Source of the DNA: Methylophilaceae bacterium
GTDB taxonomy: Bacteria > Pseudomonadota > Gammaproteobacteria > Burkholderiales > Methylophilaceae
Reading direction: 5' to 3'
NCBI GenBank assembly: GCA_009926525.1
Contig: RFOR01000002.1
Location: 1-16,961 of the forward strand
DNA: 16,961 bases
In this document: piece after piece, positions 1-9,183 of the stretch
How positions within the stretch are numbered: position 1 is the stretch's first letter
Layout of the letters: each line of letters begins with the position of its first letter
The notes under the pieces: generated by a model
Database searches by the model: none
Told to the model about the DNA's origin: nothing
Seen by the model: only the letters and a program-made list of their open reading frames with translations
Made by a program: the position numbers and the translations under genes

Positions 1-443
1 AAACCATGTGGCGTGCCAACATCAGTGTGGTCTTTGATCTCAAAATCAAATACCCGCGGCGTACCTACTTTGCGCACTTCTACGTTATCTTCTTCAGCCT
101 TACCAACTGGCACTGTATCTTGAGGTAAGTTAGGCACATTGAGCAATAAGTCTTGCATCTGCGCTTGAATAGCGGCTAAGTGCTCTTCATCGGCTTTTAG
201 TTGCTCCCCCAAGCCCGCCACTTCTGCCATGATGACGCTGACATCTTCGCCTTTAGACTTCGCCATACCGATTTGCTTAGAGCTTGCATTGCGTTTGGCT
301 TGTAAGTCTTGCGTACGCGTTTGGACTTCTTTACGCTCGGCTTCTAGGGCTGTAAAGCCTGCCACATCAAACTCAAACTTACGGCTTTTAAGCTTCGCCA
401 CGACCGTATCTAAATCATTTCTTAATTGCTGAATATCTAACAT
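1..443 (-). CDS. serS: Seryl-tRNA synthetase, N-terminal part (runs off left edge)
   Basis: Charges tRNA-Ser with serine in the cytoplasm (class II aminoacyl-tRNA synthetase). Only the first 147 residues are in the window; the catalytic domain lies beyond base 1. The visible protein begins [18 protein letters not shown] and continues into a long charged helical stretch (about residues 27-100), which is the antiparallel coiled-coil arm that binds the long variable arm of tRNA-Ser. It then reads [15 protein letters not shown] and, near the edge, [15 protein letters not shown], both typical of the linker into the SerS core. The ATG at 443 is preceded by AGGA at 450-453 with a 6-base spacer, a good ribosome site. 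It starts 17 bases after the rarA stop and is the last visible gene of the ftsK-lolA-rarA-serS run. Identification is from sequence pattern and gene order; the family is clear. Confidence 0.93.
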   Translation of the reverse strand, partial: MLDIQQLRNDLDTVVAKLKSRKFEFDVAGFTALEAERKEVQTRTQDLQAKRNASSKQIGMAKSKGEDVSVIMAEVAGLGEQLKADEEHLAAIQAQMQDLLLNVPNLPQDTVPVGKAEEDNVEVRKVGTPRVFDFEIKDHTDVGTPHG

Positions 444-460
444 GCGTTTTCCTAATTAAT

Positions 461-1774
461 TTACTTTTTGGCTTTAGCTTGTAAATCTAGCTCAGCCAAA
501 TGCGCTAATTTTTCGCTTATTTTACCTTCAAGCCCGCGATTTGTCGGCTCGTAAAATTTCACTTCTTCCAAACCGTCTGGCAAATACTGTTCGCCTGCGG
601 CATAAGCACCCTCTTCATTATGGGCATAACGATAGTTTTTACCGTAGTCTAAGTTCTTCATGAGTTTAGTTGGCGCATTACGTAAATGCAGCGGAACAGG
701 CCGAGATTGGTCTTGTGCGACAAAGGCTTTGACTTGGTTATACGCTGAATAAACCGCATTACTCTTGGCTGCAATCGCCAAGTAAACCACGGCATTGGCA
801 AAAGCCAACTCACCTTCCGGCGATCCTAAACGCTCATAAGTTTGGCAGGCATTGAGGCAAATCTCTAAAGCACGCGGATCAGCGAGTCCAATATCTTCAA
901 TCGCCATGCGCACAAGGCGACGACCCACATAAAGTGGTTCTGCACCGCCATCCAACATACGTTGCATCCAATATAAAGCGCCATCAGGATTGGAACCACG
1001 CACTGATTTGTGGAGTGCGGAAATTTGGTCGTAAAATGCTTCACCACCTTTATCAAACCTCCGCATTTTGCTGGCCATAGTAGACTGCAAAAATACCATA
1101 TCGATTTCAGTGATGTCTGCTGAAGAAGCCGCATTAAAAAGACCTTCAACAAAATTAAGCAATCGACGAGCGTCGCCATCGGCATAAGAAATAACATGCT
1201 CTCTGGCTTCATCGGTGAAGCTAATATCAATCGCCATCGTGGCTTGAGCTCTTGTGAGTAATTCACCAAGCTCGGCATCAGACAAAGCATTAAGCACAAA
1301 TACTTGTGCACGGCTTAATAGCGCGCTATTCACCTCAAACGAAGGGTTTTCTGTCGTTGCACCAATAAAGGTGATTAAGCCACTTTCAACAAACGGCAGA
1401 AAAGCATCTTGCTGGCCTTTGTTAAAGCGATGCACCTCATCCACAAACATGATGGTTCTGCGGCCAGATTGTTGTAGCGTGTGCTCTGCACGCTCAATCG
1501 CTTCGCGGATGTCTTTAATGCCAGAAAGTACCGCTGAGATAGGAATAAACTCAGCATCGGCTGTATTGGCAATTAAACGCGCCAAGGTCGTTTTACCCAC
1601 TCCTGGTGGCCCCCACAAAATCATGGAAGGCAACTTGCCGGATTGAAAAGCAAGCCTAAGTGGCTTACCTTGGCCTAGCAAATGCGACTGCCCAACGACC
1701 TCATCTAGCGATTGTGGACGCAGCTTCTCCGCGAGTGGGGCTTGTGGCTGATTGGGTGTAAAGAGACTATTCAA
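461..1774 (-). CDS. rarA: Replication-associated recombination protein A (RarA/MgsA, AAA+ ATPase)
   Basis: A clamp-loader-like AAA+ ATPase of the RarA/MgsA/WRNIP1 family that acts at stalled replication forks. The 437-residue length is normal for the family. Visible motifs are Walker A GPPGVGKT (residues 55-62), Walker B IMFVDEVH (108-115), sensor 1 around GATTENPSF (138-146) and the arginine-finger region SRAQVF (154-159). The C-terminal half holds the helical tetramerisation region, with the family pattern RGSNPDGALYWMQRM. The start codon is TTG at 1774; no in-frame ATG or GTG lies between it and the upstream stop, and the next internal Met (residue 51) would remove the N-terminal AAA+ region. 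The ribosome site is weak (an AGG about 11 bases upstream). It begins 17 bases after the lolA stop, so it is probably translated from the ftsK-lolA message. The function is well established in E. coli and inferred here. Confidence 0.95.
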   Translation of the reverse strand: MNSLFTPNQPQAPLAEKLRPQSLDEVVGQSHLLGQGKPLRLAFQSGKLPSMILWGPPGVGKTTLARLIANTADAEFIPISAVLSGIKDIREAIERAEHTLQQSGRRTIMFVDEVHRFNKGQQDAFLPFVESGLITFIGATTENPSFEVNSALLSRAQVFVLNALSDAELGELLTRAQATMAIDISFTDEAREHVISYADGDARRLLNFVEGLFNAASSADITEIDMVFLQSTMASKMRRFDKGGEAFYDQISALHKSVRGSNPDGALYWMQRMLDGGAEPLYVGRRLVRMAIEDIGLADPRALEICLNACQTYERLGSPEGELAFANAVVYLAIAAKSNAVYSAYNQVKAFVAQDQSRPVPLHLRNAPTKLMKNLDYGKNYRYAHNEEGAYAAGEQYLPDGLEEVKFYEPTNRGLEGKISEKLAHLAELDLQAKAKK

Positions 1775-1791
1775 TGGTGCAAGAACCTGAT

Positions 1792-2412
1792 TTATTGGCT
1801 TAGTACATCAGCGTCAGGAGGCGGCGTGAACTTAAAAACCTCTTGTGAGATTTTAGGATTGCGTTGAACATTTAAAAACTCAATGGCAGTTCTATTGCCA
1901 AAACTATCGTGCAATTCCATTTCCATCAAAGCATCGCCCTTAAAACCCAAGAATACTCGCTCAAAACCTGTTTCATTAGCTTTAGGTGTGGCTGATACCC
2001 ATTCAAGATCTCCTTTGCGACTAGCCTCTCTAATCACAAAAAAACGCTCCATCTCCTTACCGCCAGCTAATAAGGCGGCCGGAGTTGAGCCTATGGTCTT
2101 AGTAAATGAACGCACATTTACTTGGCTTAACTCCGGATCGTACAACCAAACCTTTTCACCATCGCCTACAATTAGCTGCACAAATGGCTTGTGGTAATCC
2201 CAGCGGAATTTACTAGGCTTTTGCAACTGCATCGTGCCAGTCACATCTTGGGTTTTGTGTCCTTGCTTGTCTGTTACCACCTGATGAAAATCTGCTCGAG
2301 CAGTTTGGATGTTTTGAAAGTATTCTTTCATCCTTTCTAAGCCAGTTGCACTTGCAGTTTGACTAAATAGGCAGAGTAAAACTAAGAGCAAGCGAGACAT
2401 GGTGGCTTTCAT
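1792..2412 (-). CDS. lolA: Outer-membrane lipoprotein carrier protein LolA
   Basis: Periplasmic chaperone that takes lipoproteins from the LolCDE transporter and delivers them to LolB at the outer membrane. From the ATG at 2412 the protein has 206 residues, close to E. coli LolA (about 203). It has a Sec signal peptide: a basic N-terminus, the hydrophobic core LLLVLLCLF, and probable cleavage after TASA (residue 22). The mature part has LolA features: an amphipathic start LERMKEYFQNIQTARADF, the FRWDYHKP strand and DGEKVWLYDPEL. The reading frame stays open upstream to a TTG at 2505, but that extension lies inside the ftsK gamma-domain coding region and would put 31 extra residues before the signal peptide. 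I reject it. ATG 2400 is an alternative start (202 residues). ATG 2412 lies 4 bases after the ftsK stop, which suggests translational coupling. Confidence 0.93.
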   Translation of the reverse strand: MKATMSRLLLVLLCLFSQTASATGLERMKEYFQNIQTARADFHQVVTDKQGHKTQDVTGTMQLQKPSKFRWDYHKPFVQLIVGDGEKVWLYDPELSQVNVRSFTKTIGSTPAALLAGGKEMERFFVIREASRKGDLEWVSATPKANETGFERVFLGFKGDALMEMELHDSFGNRTAIEFLNVQRNPKISQEVFKFTPPPDADVLSQ

Positions 2413-2416
2413 TAAA

Positions 2417-4714
2417 TTAATCTTGGTTAGTATTAGGAGCCAGCACTTCGCGATTGCCATTGCTTTGCATCGATGAAACCAACCCCGCACGCTCCATCTC
2501 TTCAATCAAACGAGCGGCGCGGTTGTAACCAATACGCAGTTGTCTTTGCACAGAAGATATTGAAGCTCTTCGCGTTTTCATCACAATAGCAACCGCCTCG
2601 TCATACAACGGATCAGACTCGCCACCCGTACTTTCCATATCACCTAACTCGCCACCCTCATCTGTGCCACCAGTGAGGATACCTTCGATGTAATTAGGCT
2701 CGCCTTGGGCTTTTAGATGTTGCACCACACGATGCACCTCCGCGTCACTCACAAAGGCACCATGAATACGTTGCGGGTAGGTTGTACCTGGTGGTTGATA
2801 CAGCATATCGCCTTGACCTAACAAAGCCTCAGCACCCATTTGGTCAAGAATGGTGCGAGAGTCAATCTTGCTGGATACTTGGAATGCAACACGCGTTGGA
2901 ATATTTGCTTTAATCAAACCGGTAATTACATCCACTGAAGGTCGCTGTGTTGCCACCACCAAGTGGATTCCACAAGCTCGGGCTTTCTGTGCCAATCGAG
3001 CAATAGGCTCTTCAACCTTCTTACCGACTACCATCATCAAGTCAGCTAACTCATCAATCACAATCACGATAAGTGGCAACTCTTCCAAAGGCTCTGGGCT
3101 GTCTGGTGTAAGCGTGAATGGATGGGTAATCGGATGACCATCTTTAATCGCATCGCGCACTTTGACGTTATACCCTGCAAGGTTACGCACACCAAGTGCA
3201 GACATCAGTTTGTATCGACGCTCCATCTCCGCCACACCCCAATTGAGGGCATTAGCCGCTTGGCGCATATCAGTAATTACCGGCGCTAAAAGATGCGGAA
3301 TACCTTCATAAACAGAAAGCTCCAACATTTTCGGATCAATCAAAATCATACGCACTTTGCTTGCTTCGGCTTTGTAAACCAAGCTCAAAATCATCGCATT
3401 AATCGCGACTGACTTACCAGAGCCGGTTGTACCCGCAACCAATACATGGGGCATCTTGGCCAAATCAGCCACCACAGCCTTGCCTGCAATGTCTTTACCC
3501 ATGGCAATCGCCAAGGGAGAGTTCACATCTGCATAGGCTTGAGAACCCATAATTTCTGAAAGATATACGATTTGACGTTTAGGATTTGGAATCTCCAAGC
3601 CCATGCAACTCTTGCCTGGAATGGTTTCAACGACACGAATACTCACCACAGAAAGCGCACGCGCTAAGTCTTTGGATAAATTGAGGACCTGACTACCCTT
3701 TACGCCAGCAGCAGGCTCTAACTCATAACGGGTAATAACAGGGCCTGGCATGGCTGCAAGCACTTTAACTTCAATACCAAAATCCATTAACTTACGTTCA
3801 ATAAGGCGTGAAGTGAATTCCAAGGTTTCGGCCGACTGCACTTCAATCTCACCCTTAGGTTCATCCAGCAAATGTAGTGGTGGTAAAGGTGAATCGGGAT
3901 GAGCCTCAAACAGCGAGACTTGGCTTTCTCTTTGTACACGCTCACTCTTAGGAATCTCTAGCACAGGCGTTTCAATTTGAATTGGCGGACGGTCTTCGAT
4001 GCGTTTACGCTCTTGTTCAACAAACTCTGAACGCTGTTGCTCGGCGATCTTGCCTGCCTCCCGGTCTTTTTTATCACGATACTTAGCTAGAATGAATTGG
4101 TAAGAGCCAATAAGGCCAGCACCAAATTTCTCGACGATTAATATCCATGACCAGCCAGTAAATAAGCTAAAACCTGCCGCCATCGCAAACAATAAGACTA
4201 AAGTTGAACCAACAAAGCCCAGTGAATCCCGAATCATCGTGTCGAAAATATTTCCAATGACCCCGCCCGCATCTTGCGGCAAAGTGGCTGGCAGATGAAC
4301 TAGATGGCCATACTCCAAGCAGGATGATGAAAAGAGCAACAGCCCAAAACCAAAGAAATTCAAAAATAGTAACGGTTTGCGACCTTGCGCAACCACATCA
4401 AGACGCAAGTAAACCAACCAAATCGCATAAAACGCAAAAACAGCAAACCACCAAGCAGAAAAGCCAAACATGTAAAGCATCATATCCGAAAGCCAAGCGC
4501 CAACAGCACCGCCAGCGTTATGAACGACCGCGTTCTCACTGGCACTGTGTGTCCATGATGGGTCGTCGTGATAATAAGACGCTAAAATCAAGACAAGATA
4601 GAGACCAACGACTGCAAAAAATAGCCACCAAGCCTCCTTTGCCAAGCCTGCACTCTCAGCATCAAGCTGCTTGCTGACATTAGAGGTATTCACTGTTTTT
4701 TTATTGAAAAACAA
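2417..4714 (-). CDS. ftsK: DNA translocase FtsK (cell division and chromosome segregation)
   Basis: Septum-anchored hexameric motor that pumps DNA toward dif and activates XerCD recombination during division. The 765 residues comprise an N-terminal membrane domain with about four helices (roughly 28-46, 78-103, 114-131 and 168-190), then a charged linker of about 100 residues. The alpha/beta motor follows, with Walker A GTTGSGKS (428-435) and Walker [13 protein letters not shown] (548-559). A C-terminal winged-helix gamma domain (about 703-762, containing [19 protein letters not shown]) reads KOPS polarity. The linker is far shorter than in E. coli FtsK (1329 residues), as in SpoIIIE-sized homologues. 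The start is TTG at 4714, with a stop codon four codons upstream in frame and a GAGTGA sequence about 9 bases before it. A GTG seven codons further in (4693) is the alternative. First gene of the minus-strand run with lolA, rarA and serS. Confidence 0.95.
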   Translation of the reverse strand: MFFNKKTVNTSNVSKQLDAESAGLAKEAWWLFFAVVGLYLVLILASYYHDDPSWTHSASENAVVHNAGGAVGAWLSDMMLYMFGFSAWWFAVFAFYAIWLVYLRLDVVAQGRKPLLFLNFFGFGLLLFSSSCLEYGHLVHLPATLPQDAGGVIGNIFDTMIRDSLGFVGSTLVLLFAMAAGFSLFTGWSWILIVEKFGAGLIGSYQFILAKYRDKKDREAGKIAEQQRSEFVEQERKRIEDRPPIQIETPVLEIPKSERVQRESQVSLFEAHPDSPLPPLHLLDEPKGEIEVQSAETLEFTSRLIERKLMDFGIEVKVLAAMPGPVITRYELEPAAGVKGSQVLNLSKDLARALSVVSIRVVETIPGKSCMGLEIPNPKRQIVYLSEIMGSQAYADVNSPLAIAMGKDIAGKAVVADLAKMPHVLVAGTTGSGKSVAINAMILSLVYKAEASKVRMILIDPKMLELSVYEGIPHLLAPVITDMRQAANALNWGVAEMERRYKLMSALGVRNLAGYNVKVRDAIKDGHPITHPFTLTPDSPEPLEELPLIVIVIDELADLMMVVGKKVEEPIARLAQKARACGIHLVVATQRPSVDVITGLIKANIPTRVAFQVSSKIDSRTILDQMGAEALLGQGDMLYQPPGTTYPQRIHGAFVSDAEVHRVVQHLKAQGEPNYIEGILTGGTDEGGELGDMESTGGESDPLYDEAVAIVMKTRRASISSVQRQLRIGYNRAARLIEEMERAGLVSSMQSNGNREVLAPNTNQD

Positions 4715-4750
4715 AATAATGATTCACTCGAAATATTGATAAAAAACGCA

Positions 4751-4774
4751 TCGCGAACAATCGCAAATATTCGC
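4751..4774. repeat. Three TCGC tetramers in 10-base phase
   Basis: TCGC occurs at 4751, 4761 and 4771, each followed by six bases that are AT-rich after the second and third copies. The 10-base period puts the GC steps on one face of the helix. Bases 4764-4775 also form an imperfect palindrome around AATATT. It sits about 40-60 bases upstream of the ftsK start, where a regulator could bind. It may also be chance in a short AT-rich spacer. Confidence 0.35.
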
Positions 4775-4842
4775 TTAATTATAGCAGTATCAATCCAAAT
4801 AAAGCATGGCACTCGAACATAAGACTCAAGCTATTTTTAAGC
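4773..4842. repeat. Separated inverted pair of 13-base GCT-N7-AGC elements
   Basis: GCTTAATTATAGC at 4773-4785 and GCTATTTTTAAGC at 4830-4842 are inverted copies of each other, matching at 11 of 13 positions. Each also has the form GCT-N7-AGC with an all-AT core. Their centres are 57 bases apart. This layout would suit a dimeric regulator binding two sites between the divergent genes, but no known motif is recognised and the AT-rich background weakens the case. Confidence 0.35.
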
Positions 4843-4908
4843 ACATAAAACGGGATATTCCAAAGAAATTTCATCCTGTCGCAATATCGTCCAAAATTAA
4901 GAAACCAA

Positions 4909-4936
4909 TTGCGTTAAAATAACACCTAAATATTTT
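4909..4936 (+). promoter_or_regulatory. Possible sigma-70 promoter for trxB
   Basis: TTGCGT (4909-4914) could serve as a -35 box and TATTTT (4931-4936) as a -10 box, with a 16-base spacer. Transcription would start near 4943, leaving a short leader that contains the AGGAG site. Both hexamers deviate from consensus, so this is only a best guess by eye. Confidence 0.3.
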
Positions 4937-4949
4937 TGCTTTGACTATT

Positions 4950-4954
4950 AGGAG
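4950..4954 (+). promoter_or_regulatory. trxB ribosome binding site
   Basis: AGGAG lies 9 bases before the ATG at 4964. It is a strong match to the anti-Shine-Dalgarno sequence and supports that start. Confidence 0.75.
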
Positions 4955-4960
4955 TTTTAA

Positions 4961-5914
<954 letters not shown>

Positions 5915-5943
5915 TTAGGATCGCTTGATTAAGGCAAAATGCC

Positions 5944-6597
5944 ATGACAAGCAACTCAAGAATAAAAAATATCGAGGAAGCTAAACGCCTGTTGCAAGCC
6001 CAAAAAGTCGCACAGGCCGAAGCTGCTAAAGAAGCAAAAGCCCTCGCACTCAAACAAGAAGCCGAAAAAGCTCAAGAACAAAGACTCGCAGACTTATTCA
6101 AAGCTGCGGTGAAAGATGCGCGACCTTTGAGCACGGACCGAATCCATCATGCGCCGCCAAAACCAAAACCTGTCCCCCAGCAATTTATTCGCGATGAGCA
6201 ACAAGCCCTCGTTGACTCCTTAAGTGACGGTTACTTTCCTTCCTATGAATTAGAAAGTGGCGAGGAACTGCTCTACTTACGCGAAGGCCAATCCCCATCC
6301 GTCCTGAGTAAACTAAGGCGGGGACACTGGGTGGTGCAAGCCAACCTAGACTTGCATGGCATGATAAGTGATGAGGCACGTGCAACGGTTGCAGAATTCT
6401 TAGCGGGGTGTAAAAAACGAGGGATTCGCTGTGTGCGTATCGTGCATGGGAAAGGCTTAGGCTCTCGCAATAAAGAACCTGTTTTGAAGAACAAAATTCG
6501 TCATTGGCTGATGCAAAAAGATGAGGTCATCGCCTACGCACAAGCAAGAGCAAATGACGGTGGCAGTGGCGCAGTGATTGTGTTGCTGAAAGCCTAA
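5944..6597 (+). CDS. Smr-domain protein (MutS2 C-terminal-like, stand-alone)
   Basis: A 217-residue protein with a C-terminal Smr domain. Residues 1-60 are rich in Ala, Lys, Glu and Gln with heptad-like spacing and probably form a coiled coil. A proline-rich linker (70-78) follows. The Smr domain spans about 130-217, with LDLHGM (135-140), VHGKGLGS (167-174) and GGSGA near the end (206-210). Related Smr domains bind or nick nucleic acid, and the LDLHG and HGKG residues form the active or binding surface. Such stand-alone proteins are sometimes annotated as MutS-related, but there is no MutS ATPase here and a mismatch-repair role should not be assumed. The ATG at 5944 has AAGG at 5931-5934 with a 9-base spacer. 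Its partner trxB lies 29 bases upstream. Exact substrate unknown. Confidence 0.85.
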   Translation: MTSNSRIKNIEEAKRLLQAQKVAQAEAAKEAKALALKQEAEKAQEQRLADLFKAAVKDARPLSTDRIHHAPPKPKPVPQQFIRDEQQALVDSLSDGYFPSYELESGEELLYLREGQSPSVLSKLRRGHWVVQANLDLHGMISDEARATVAEFLAGCKKRGIRCVRIVHGKGLGSRNKEPVLKNKIRHWLMQKDEVIAYAQARANDGGSGAVIVLLKA

Positions 6598-6638
6598 AAA
6601 ATATCAGAAATAGTAGCAGTTCAGTAAAAAATCTCCCT

Positions 6639-6644
6639 TATAAT
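6639..6644 (+). promoter_or_regulatory. Consensus -10 box of the efflux operon promoter
   Basis: TATAAT is a perfect sigma-70 -10 hexamer. The sequence 17 bases upstream (GCAGTT, 6616-6621) is a poor -35. At a 20-base spacing GTAGCA (6613-6618) matches 3 of 6 positions. A strong -10 with a poor -35 suggests dependence on an activator, possibly of the long-spacer MerR type, but no operator dyad is evident. Transcription would begin near 6651, upstream of the chosen start at 6730. Confidence 0.45.
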
Positions 6645-6715
6645 GGTCAACCTTAAAACCCATGCCGCGTTAGTAGGTATTAGGTTAGAAGACAATAAAA
6701 ATCACCTGATTCATC

Positions 6716-6721
6716 AAAAGG
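6716..6721 (+). promoter_or_regulatory. Ribosome binding site that fixes the start of the outer-membrane channel gene
   Basis: AAAAGG lies 8 bases before the ATG at 6730, directly ahead of a signal peptide. It supports this start over the upstream in-frame ATG at 6643, which overlaps the -10 box. Confidence 0.65.
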
Positions 6722-6729
6722 TAAAAAGC

Positions 6730-8043
6730 ATGCGTGTATTAAAAGTTATGGGCATCTTATTGATTGGATGCCTATTGCATGAAAAGATAGCTTTTGCCGC
6801 TGAAGATAGCGTTCACCTTGGCAATCTTAGTCTAAGCGATGCGCAGCAACTCTTTCACACTAACAACCGAGAGCTATTGGCAGCGCAGCGAATGCTTCAG
6901 GCAACTGAAGCGAATGCCATAAGTGCAGGTCAAAAACCAAACCCCACATTGTCTGTGGGTGTCTCAAGCTTTAACCTGAACAGAAGTACTGGTAATAAAA
7001 ATCCAGACAGCCACAGCAATAGTCTGCAAGATCAAACACTCAATAGCACTGTTCAAATTAGTCAGTTATTTGAACGTGGTGACAAACGAGAACTGCGTAT
7101 CGCTTCTGCGGAAGATGCCATCAAGGCCTCGAAATTCGATGTAAAAGACACCGAAAGACAGTGGCTACTAATTCTTAACAACTCATATTACGACCTGTTA
7201 TTAGCGCAAGAGATTGAAAGCATCCAGGTCTCGAATGTCAGCCTCTACGAAAAAACCCTACAAGCTGCCGAGTTAAGACTCAAAGCCGGCGATATTGCAT
7301 CAAGTGACGCATCAAGAATTCGTGTCGACCTTCTTAAAACAAAGAATGACTTACGACAAGCGCAGGCCAATTTACAAAAAGCAAAGAGTAACCTTGCCTA
7401 TCTGATCGGCAAAGAAGCTGATGCGAGCGGCATCCATGCGGAAGACCACTGGCCAGATAGTAAAGTGCTCGCTGAAAATACAGCCCAACAAAACATCAAC
7501 CATCGCCCTGATGTGCTTGCCGCAGAAGCCCGTGCTAAGCAAGCCGAAGAAAACACCCACCTTGCTAATGCACTTAAAACTCGAGATGTGAACATCGCCT
7601 TGCAATACCAGCACTTCCCGGGACAGATGCCCGGCTCAGGCGAAAACACGATTGGCGCTGCTGTTAACATTCCGCTGTTTACTAACTATGAATACCAAGG
7701 CGAAATCGCGCGCGCGCAAGCAGACCTCAATGCTGCCCAAGAAGCGAAAGAGCAAACACGCGCCGCAGCCTTAACCGAGATCGATCGTGCTAACGCTGAC
7801 CTGCAAGCCGCAACCGAGAAGCTACAACGTTTTGACGAGCAAATCCTTACAGAAGCGAAAAAAGCTGCGGAAGCTGCTGAGTTTGCCTACAACCATGGGG
7901 CAACAGGCATTACCGATTTACTTGATTCACGCCGCGTGCTCAGGGCACTTCAACTCGATGCTGCGACCGTACGAGCAGATTTTGCAAAATCACTTGCCGC
8001 CTGGAAGGCCGCAATGACCGTAGAAGAAACAAGTGCACAATAA
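6730..8043 (+). CDS. czcC: Outer-membrane channel of a heavy-metal RND efflux pump (CzcC/TolC family)
   Basis: Outer-membrane factor that forms the exit duct for the adaptor and pump encoded next. From the ATG at 6730 it has 437 residues, normal for the family. An N-terminal signal sequence (MRVLKVMGILLIGCLL) is followed by AFA, a probable signal peptidase I site at about residues 23/24. LIGC at 11-14 also resembles a lipobox. The rest shows the duplicated outer-membrane-efflux architecture: long Ala/Gln/Glu-rich helices, including LSDAQQLFHTNNRELLAAQ, AELRLKAGDIASSDASRIRV and the second-repeat match AAEFAYNHGATGITDLLDSRRV. The frame is open back to an ATG at 6643, but that codon overlaps the -10 box and adds a non-hydrophobic leader before the signal peptide. 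It ends 12 bases before the adaptor gene. The substrate cannot be read from this subunit; the czcC symbol marks the family only. Confidence 0.85.
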   Translation: MRVLKVMGILLIGCLLHEKIAFAAEDSVHLGNLSLSDAQQLFHTNNRELLAAQRMLQATEANAISAGQKPNPTLSVGVSSFNLNRSTGNKNPDSHSNSLQDQTLNSTVQISQLFERGDKRELRIASAEDAIKASKFDVKDTERQWLLILNNSYYDLLLAQEIESIQVSNVSLYEKTLQAAELRLKAGDIASSDASRIRVDLLKTKNDLRQAQANLQKAKSNLAYLIGKEADASGIHAEDHWPDSKVLAENTAQQNINHRPDVLAAEARAKQAEENTHLANALKTRDVNIALQYQHFPGQMPGSGENTIGAAVNIPLFTNYEYQGEIARAQADLNAAQEAKEQTRAAALTEIDRANADLQAATEKLQRFDEQILTEAKKAAEAAEFAYNHGATGITDLLDSRRVLRALQLDAATVRADFAKSLAAWKAAMTVEETSAQ

Positions 8044-8055
8044 CAAAGGAATGAA

Positions 8056-9183
8056 ATGAAGCAAGGTCTCCACCCACTTATCACCACACTCATTGCAAGC
8101 TTGCTCGTTTGCTCAGCCTTCAACGCTGTTGCCGGCCCAAGAGTCGCCCATAAAAATGCGGACGAAGTCGTTTTGCCAGAAGACTCCCCTCAAGAGGCTA
8201 GCCTTAGAATTGAAACTGTGACTGAAATGGTAGCGCCAACGGCGGAACCTTTTAACGGTAAGATTAGCTTTGATGAGAATTTCACGAGCCGCATCAGCTC
8301 ACCGATTTTAGGCCGCGCCACCAAACTACATGCGCAGATTGGCGACACGGTCAAAGCAGGTCAAGCTCTAGTCAGCATTGACTCTCCAGACTTAGGCGGC
8401 GCAATAGCTGACTACCGTAAAGCAATGGCAGATTTAGAATTAAAGCGTAAAGCCTTAGAGCGTAGCCGGATGTTGTTAGATGGCGGCGTCATTGCACACA
8501 AGGATTTTGAATCCTCTGAGGCCGATATGGCGCAATCACAAGCGGAAGCAACCCGCACAAAAAGTCGCCTAAAAAATCTCAATATGGATAGCAATAGCAC
8601 AGCGGGCGCAGAAACGTTTACTCTCAAAGCGCCCATGGCTGGCGTCATCGTTGACCGTCAAATTAACGTCGGCAATGAAGTGAGGCCTGATGCAAATACG
8701 CCGCTATTTATCATCACCAACCCAAGTCACCTCTGGGCAACAATCGACTTGCCAGAACGCGACCTAAGTAAAATATCATTGGGACAACCTATTTTAATTC
8801 AAGTAGATGCCTACCAAAATGAAAGCTTTACTGGAAGAATTCAATCAATCGGAACGATGGTAGATCCAGTCACTAGACGAATCCAAGTGCGCTGCTCAGT
8901 CGATAGTAAGAACAAACTCAAGCCAGAGATGTATGCGCGTATTACCCCGCTCAATAATCGCAATCAAAAAGCGATTCGCATCCCGAATAGCGCCCTGATT
9001 ACAGAGGGTCTTTATAGCTACGTGTTTGTAGAAACAAGCCCAGGCCATTTAAAGAAACGTCGCGTAACACTTGATGTACAGGAGCGTGAATATGCGACCG
9101 TTAAAGCCGGGCTAGCCGCAGGTGAAAAGCTGGTTGTTTCTGGCGCAATTCTGCTCAACTCAGAATTGTCAGCGGGTAAATAA
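8056..9183 (+). CDS. czcB: Periplasmic adaptor of a heavy-metal RND efflux pump (CzcB/CusB family)
   Basis: Membrane-fusion (adaptor) protein that bridges the inner-membrane pump and the outer-membrane channel. It has 375 residues with an N-terminal signal peptide (hydrophobic stretch about 8-22, likely cleavage after AVA at residue 26). Next come a barrel-sandwich (lipoyl-like) half motif, SSPILGRATKLHAQIGDTVKAG, an alpha-hairpin (YRKAMADLELKRKALERSR onward) and the returning lipoyl half, APMAGVIVDRQINVGNEV. A beta-barrel around LWATIDLPERDLSKI and a membrane-proximal domain to the C-terminus complete it. It lacks the extended His-rich N-terminal region of Cupriavidus CzcB and has no Met-rich segment suggesting Cu/Ag specificity. 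The ATG at 8056 has AAAGGA with a 5-base spacer; the ATG at 8051 closes after two codons. Its stop codon TAA shares its last A with the pump ATG, so translation is coupled. Confidence 0.88.
   Translation: MKQGLHPLITTLIASLLVCSAFNAVAGPRVAHKNADEVVLPEDSPQEASLRIETVTEMVAPTAEPFNGKISFDENFTSRISSPILGRATKLHAQIGDTVKAGQALVSIDSPDLGGAIADYRKAMADLELKRKALERSRMLLDGGVIAHKDFESSEADMAQSQAEATRTKSRLKNLNMDSNSTAGAETFTLKAPMAGVIVDRQINVGNEVRPDANTPLFIITNPSHLWATIDLPERDLSKISLGQPILIQVDAYQNESFTGRIQSIGTMVDPVTRRIQVRCSVDSKNKLKPEMYARITPLNNRNQKAIRIPNSALITEGLYSYVFVETSPGHLKKRRVTLDVQEREYATVKAGLAAGEKLVVSGAILLNSELSAGK

Larger units (their letters stand above)
6598..6729 (+). promoter_or_regulatory. Intergenic region upstream of the efflux operon
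   Basis: These 132 bases separate the Smr gene from the efflux operon. They contain a perfect -10 hexamer (6639-6644) but no good -35 at 17 bases, and the ribosome site for the outer-membrane channel (6716-6721). I see no terminator hairpin for the trxB-smr transcript and no clear operator palindrome. Confidence 0.6.

Noticed and set aside
1254..1646. 130-residue plus-strand reading frame opposite rarA
   Set aside because: It lies wholly opposite the AAA+ core of rarA with Ser/Ala-rich low-information sequence: a shadow frame.
2413..2505. Longer start for lolA from TTG 2505
   Set aside because: It lies within the ftsK gamma-domain coding region and would put 31 residues ahead of the signal peptide.
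4324..4677. 117-residue plus-strand reading frame opposite the ftsK membrane domain
   Set aside because: The Lys/Gln-rich composition is what the complement of hydrophobic codons gives; no independent support.
6643..6729. Longer start (ATG 6643) for the outer-membrane channel
   Set aside because: It overlaps the TATAAT box, has no ribosome site and would place a polar leader before a clear signal peptide. ATG 6730 has AAAAGG 8 bases upstream.
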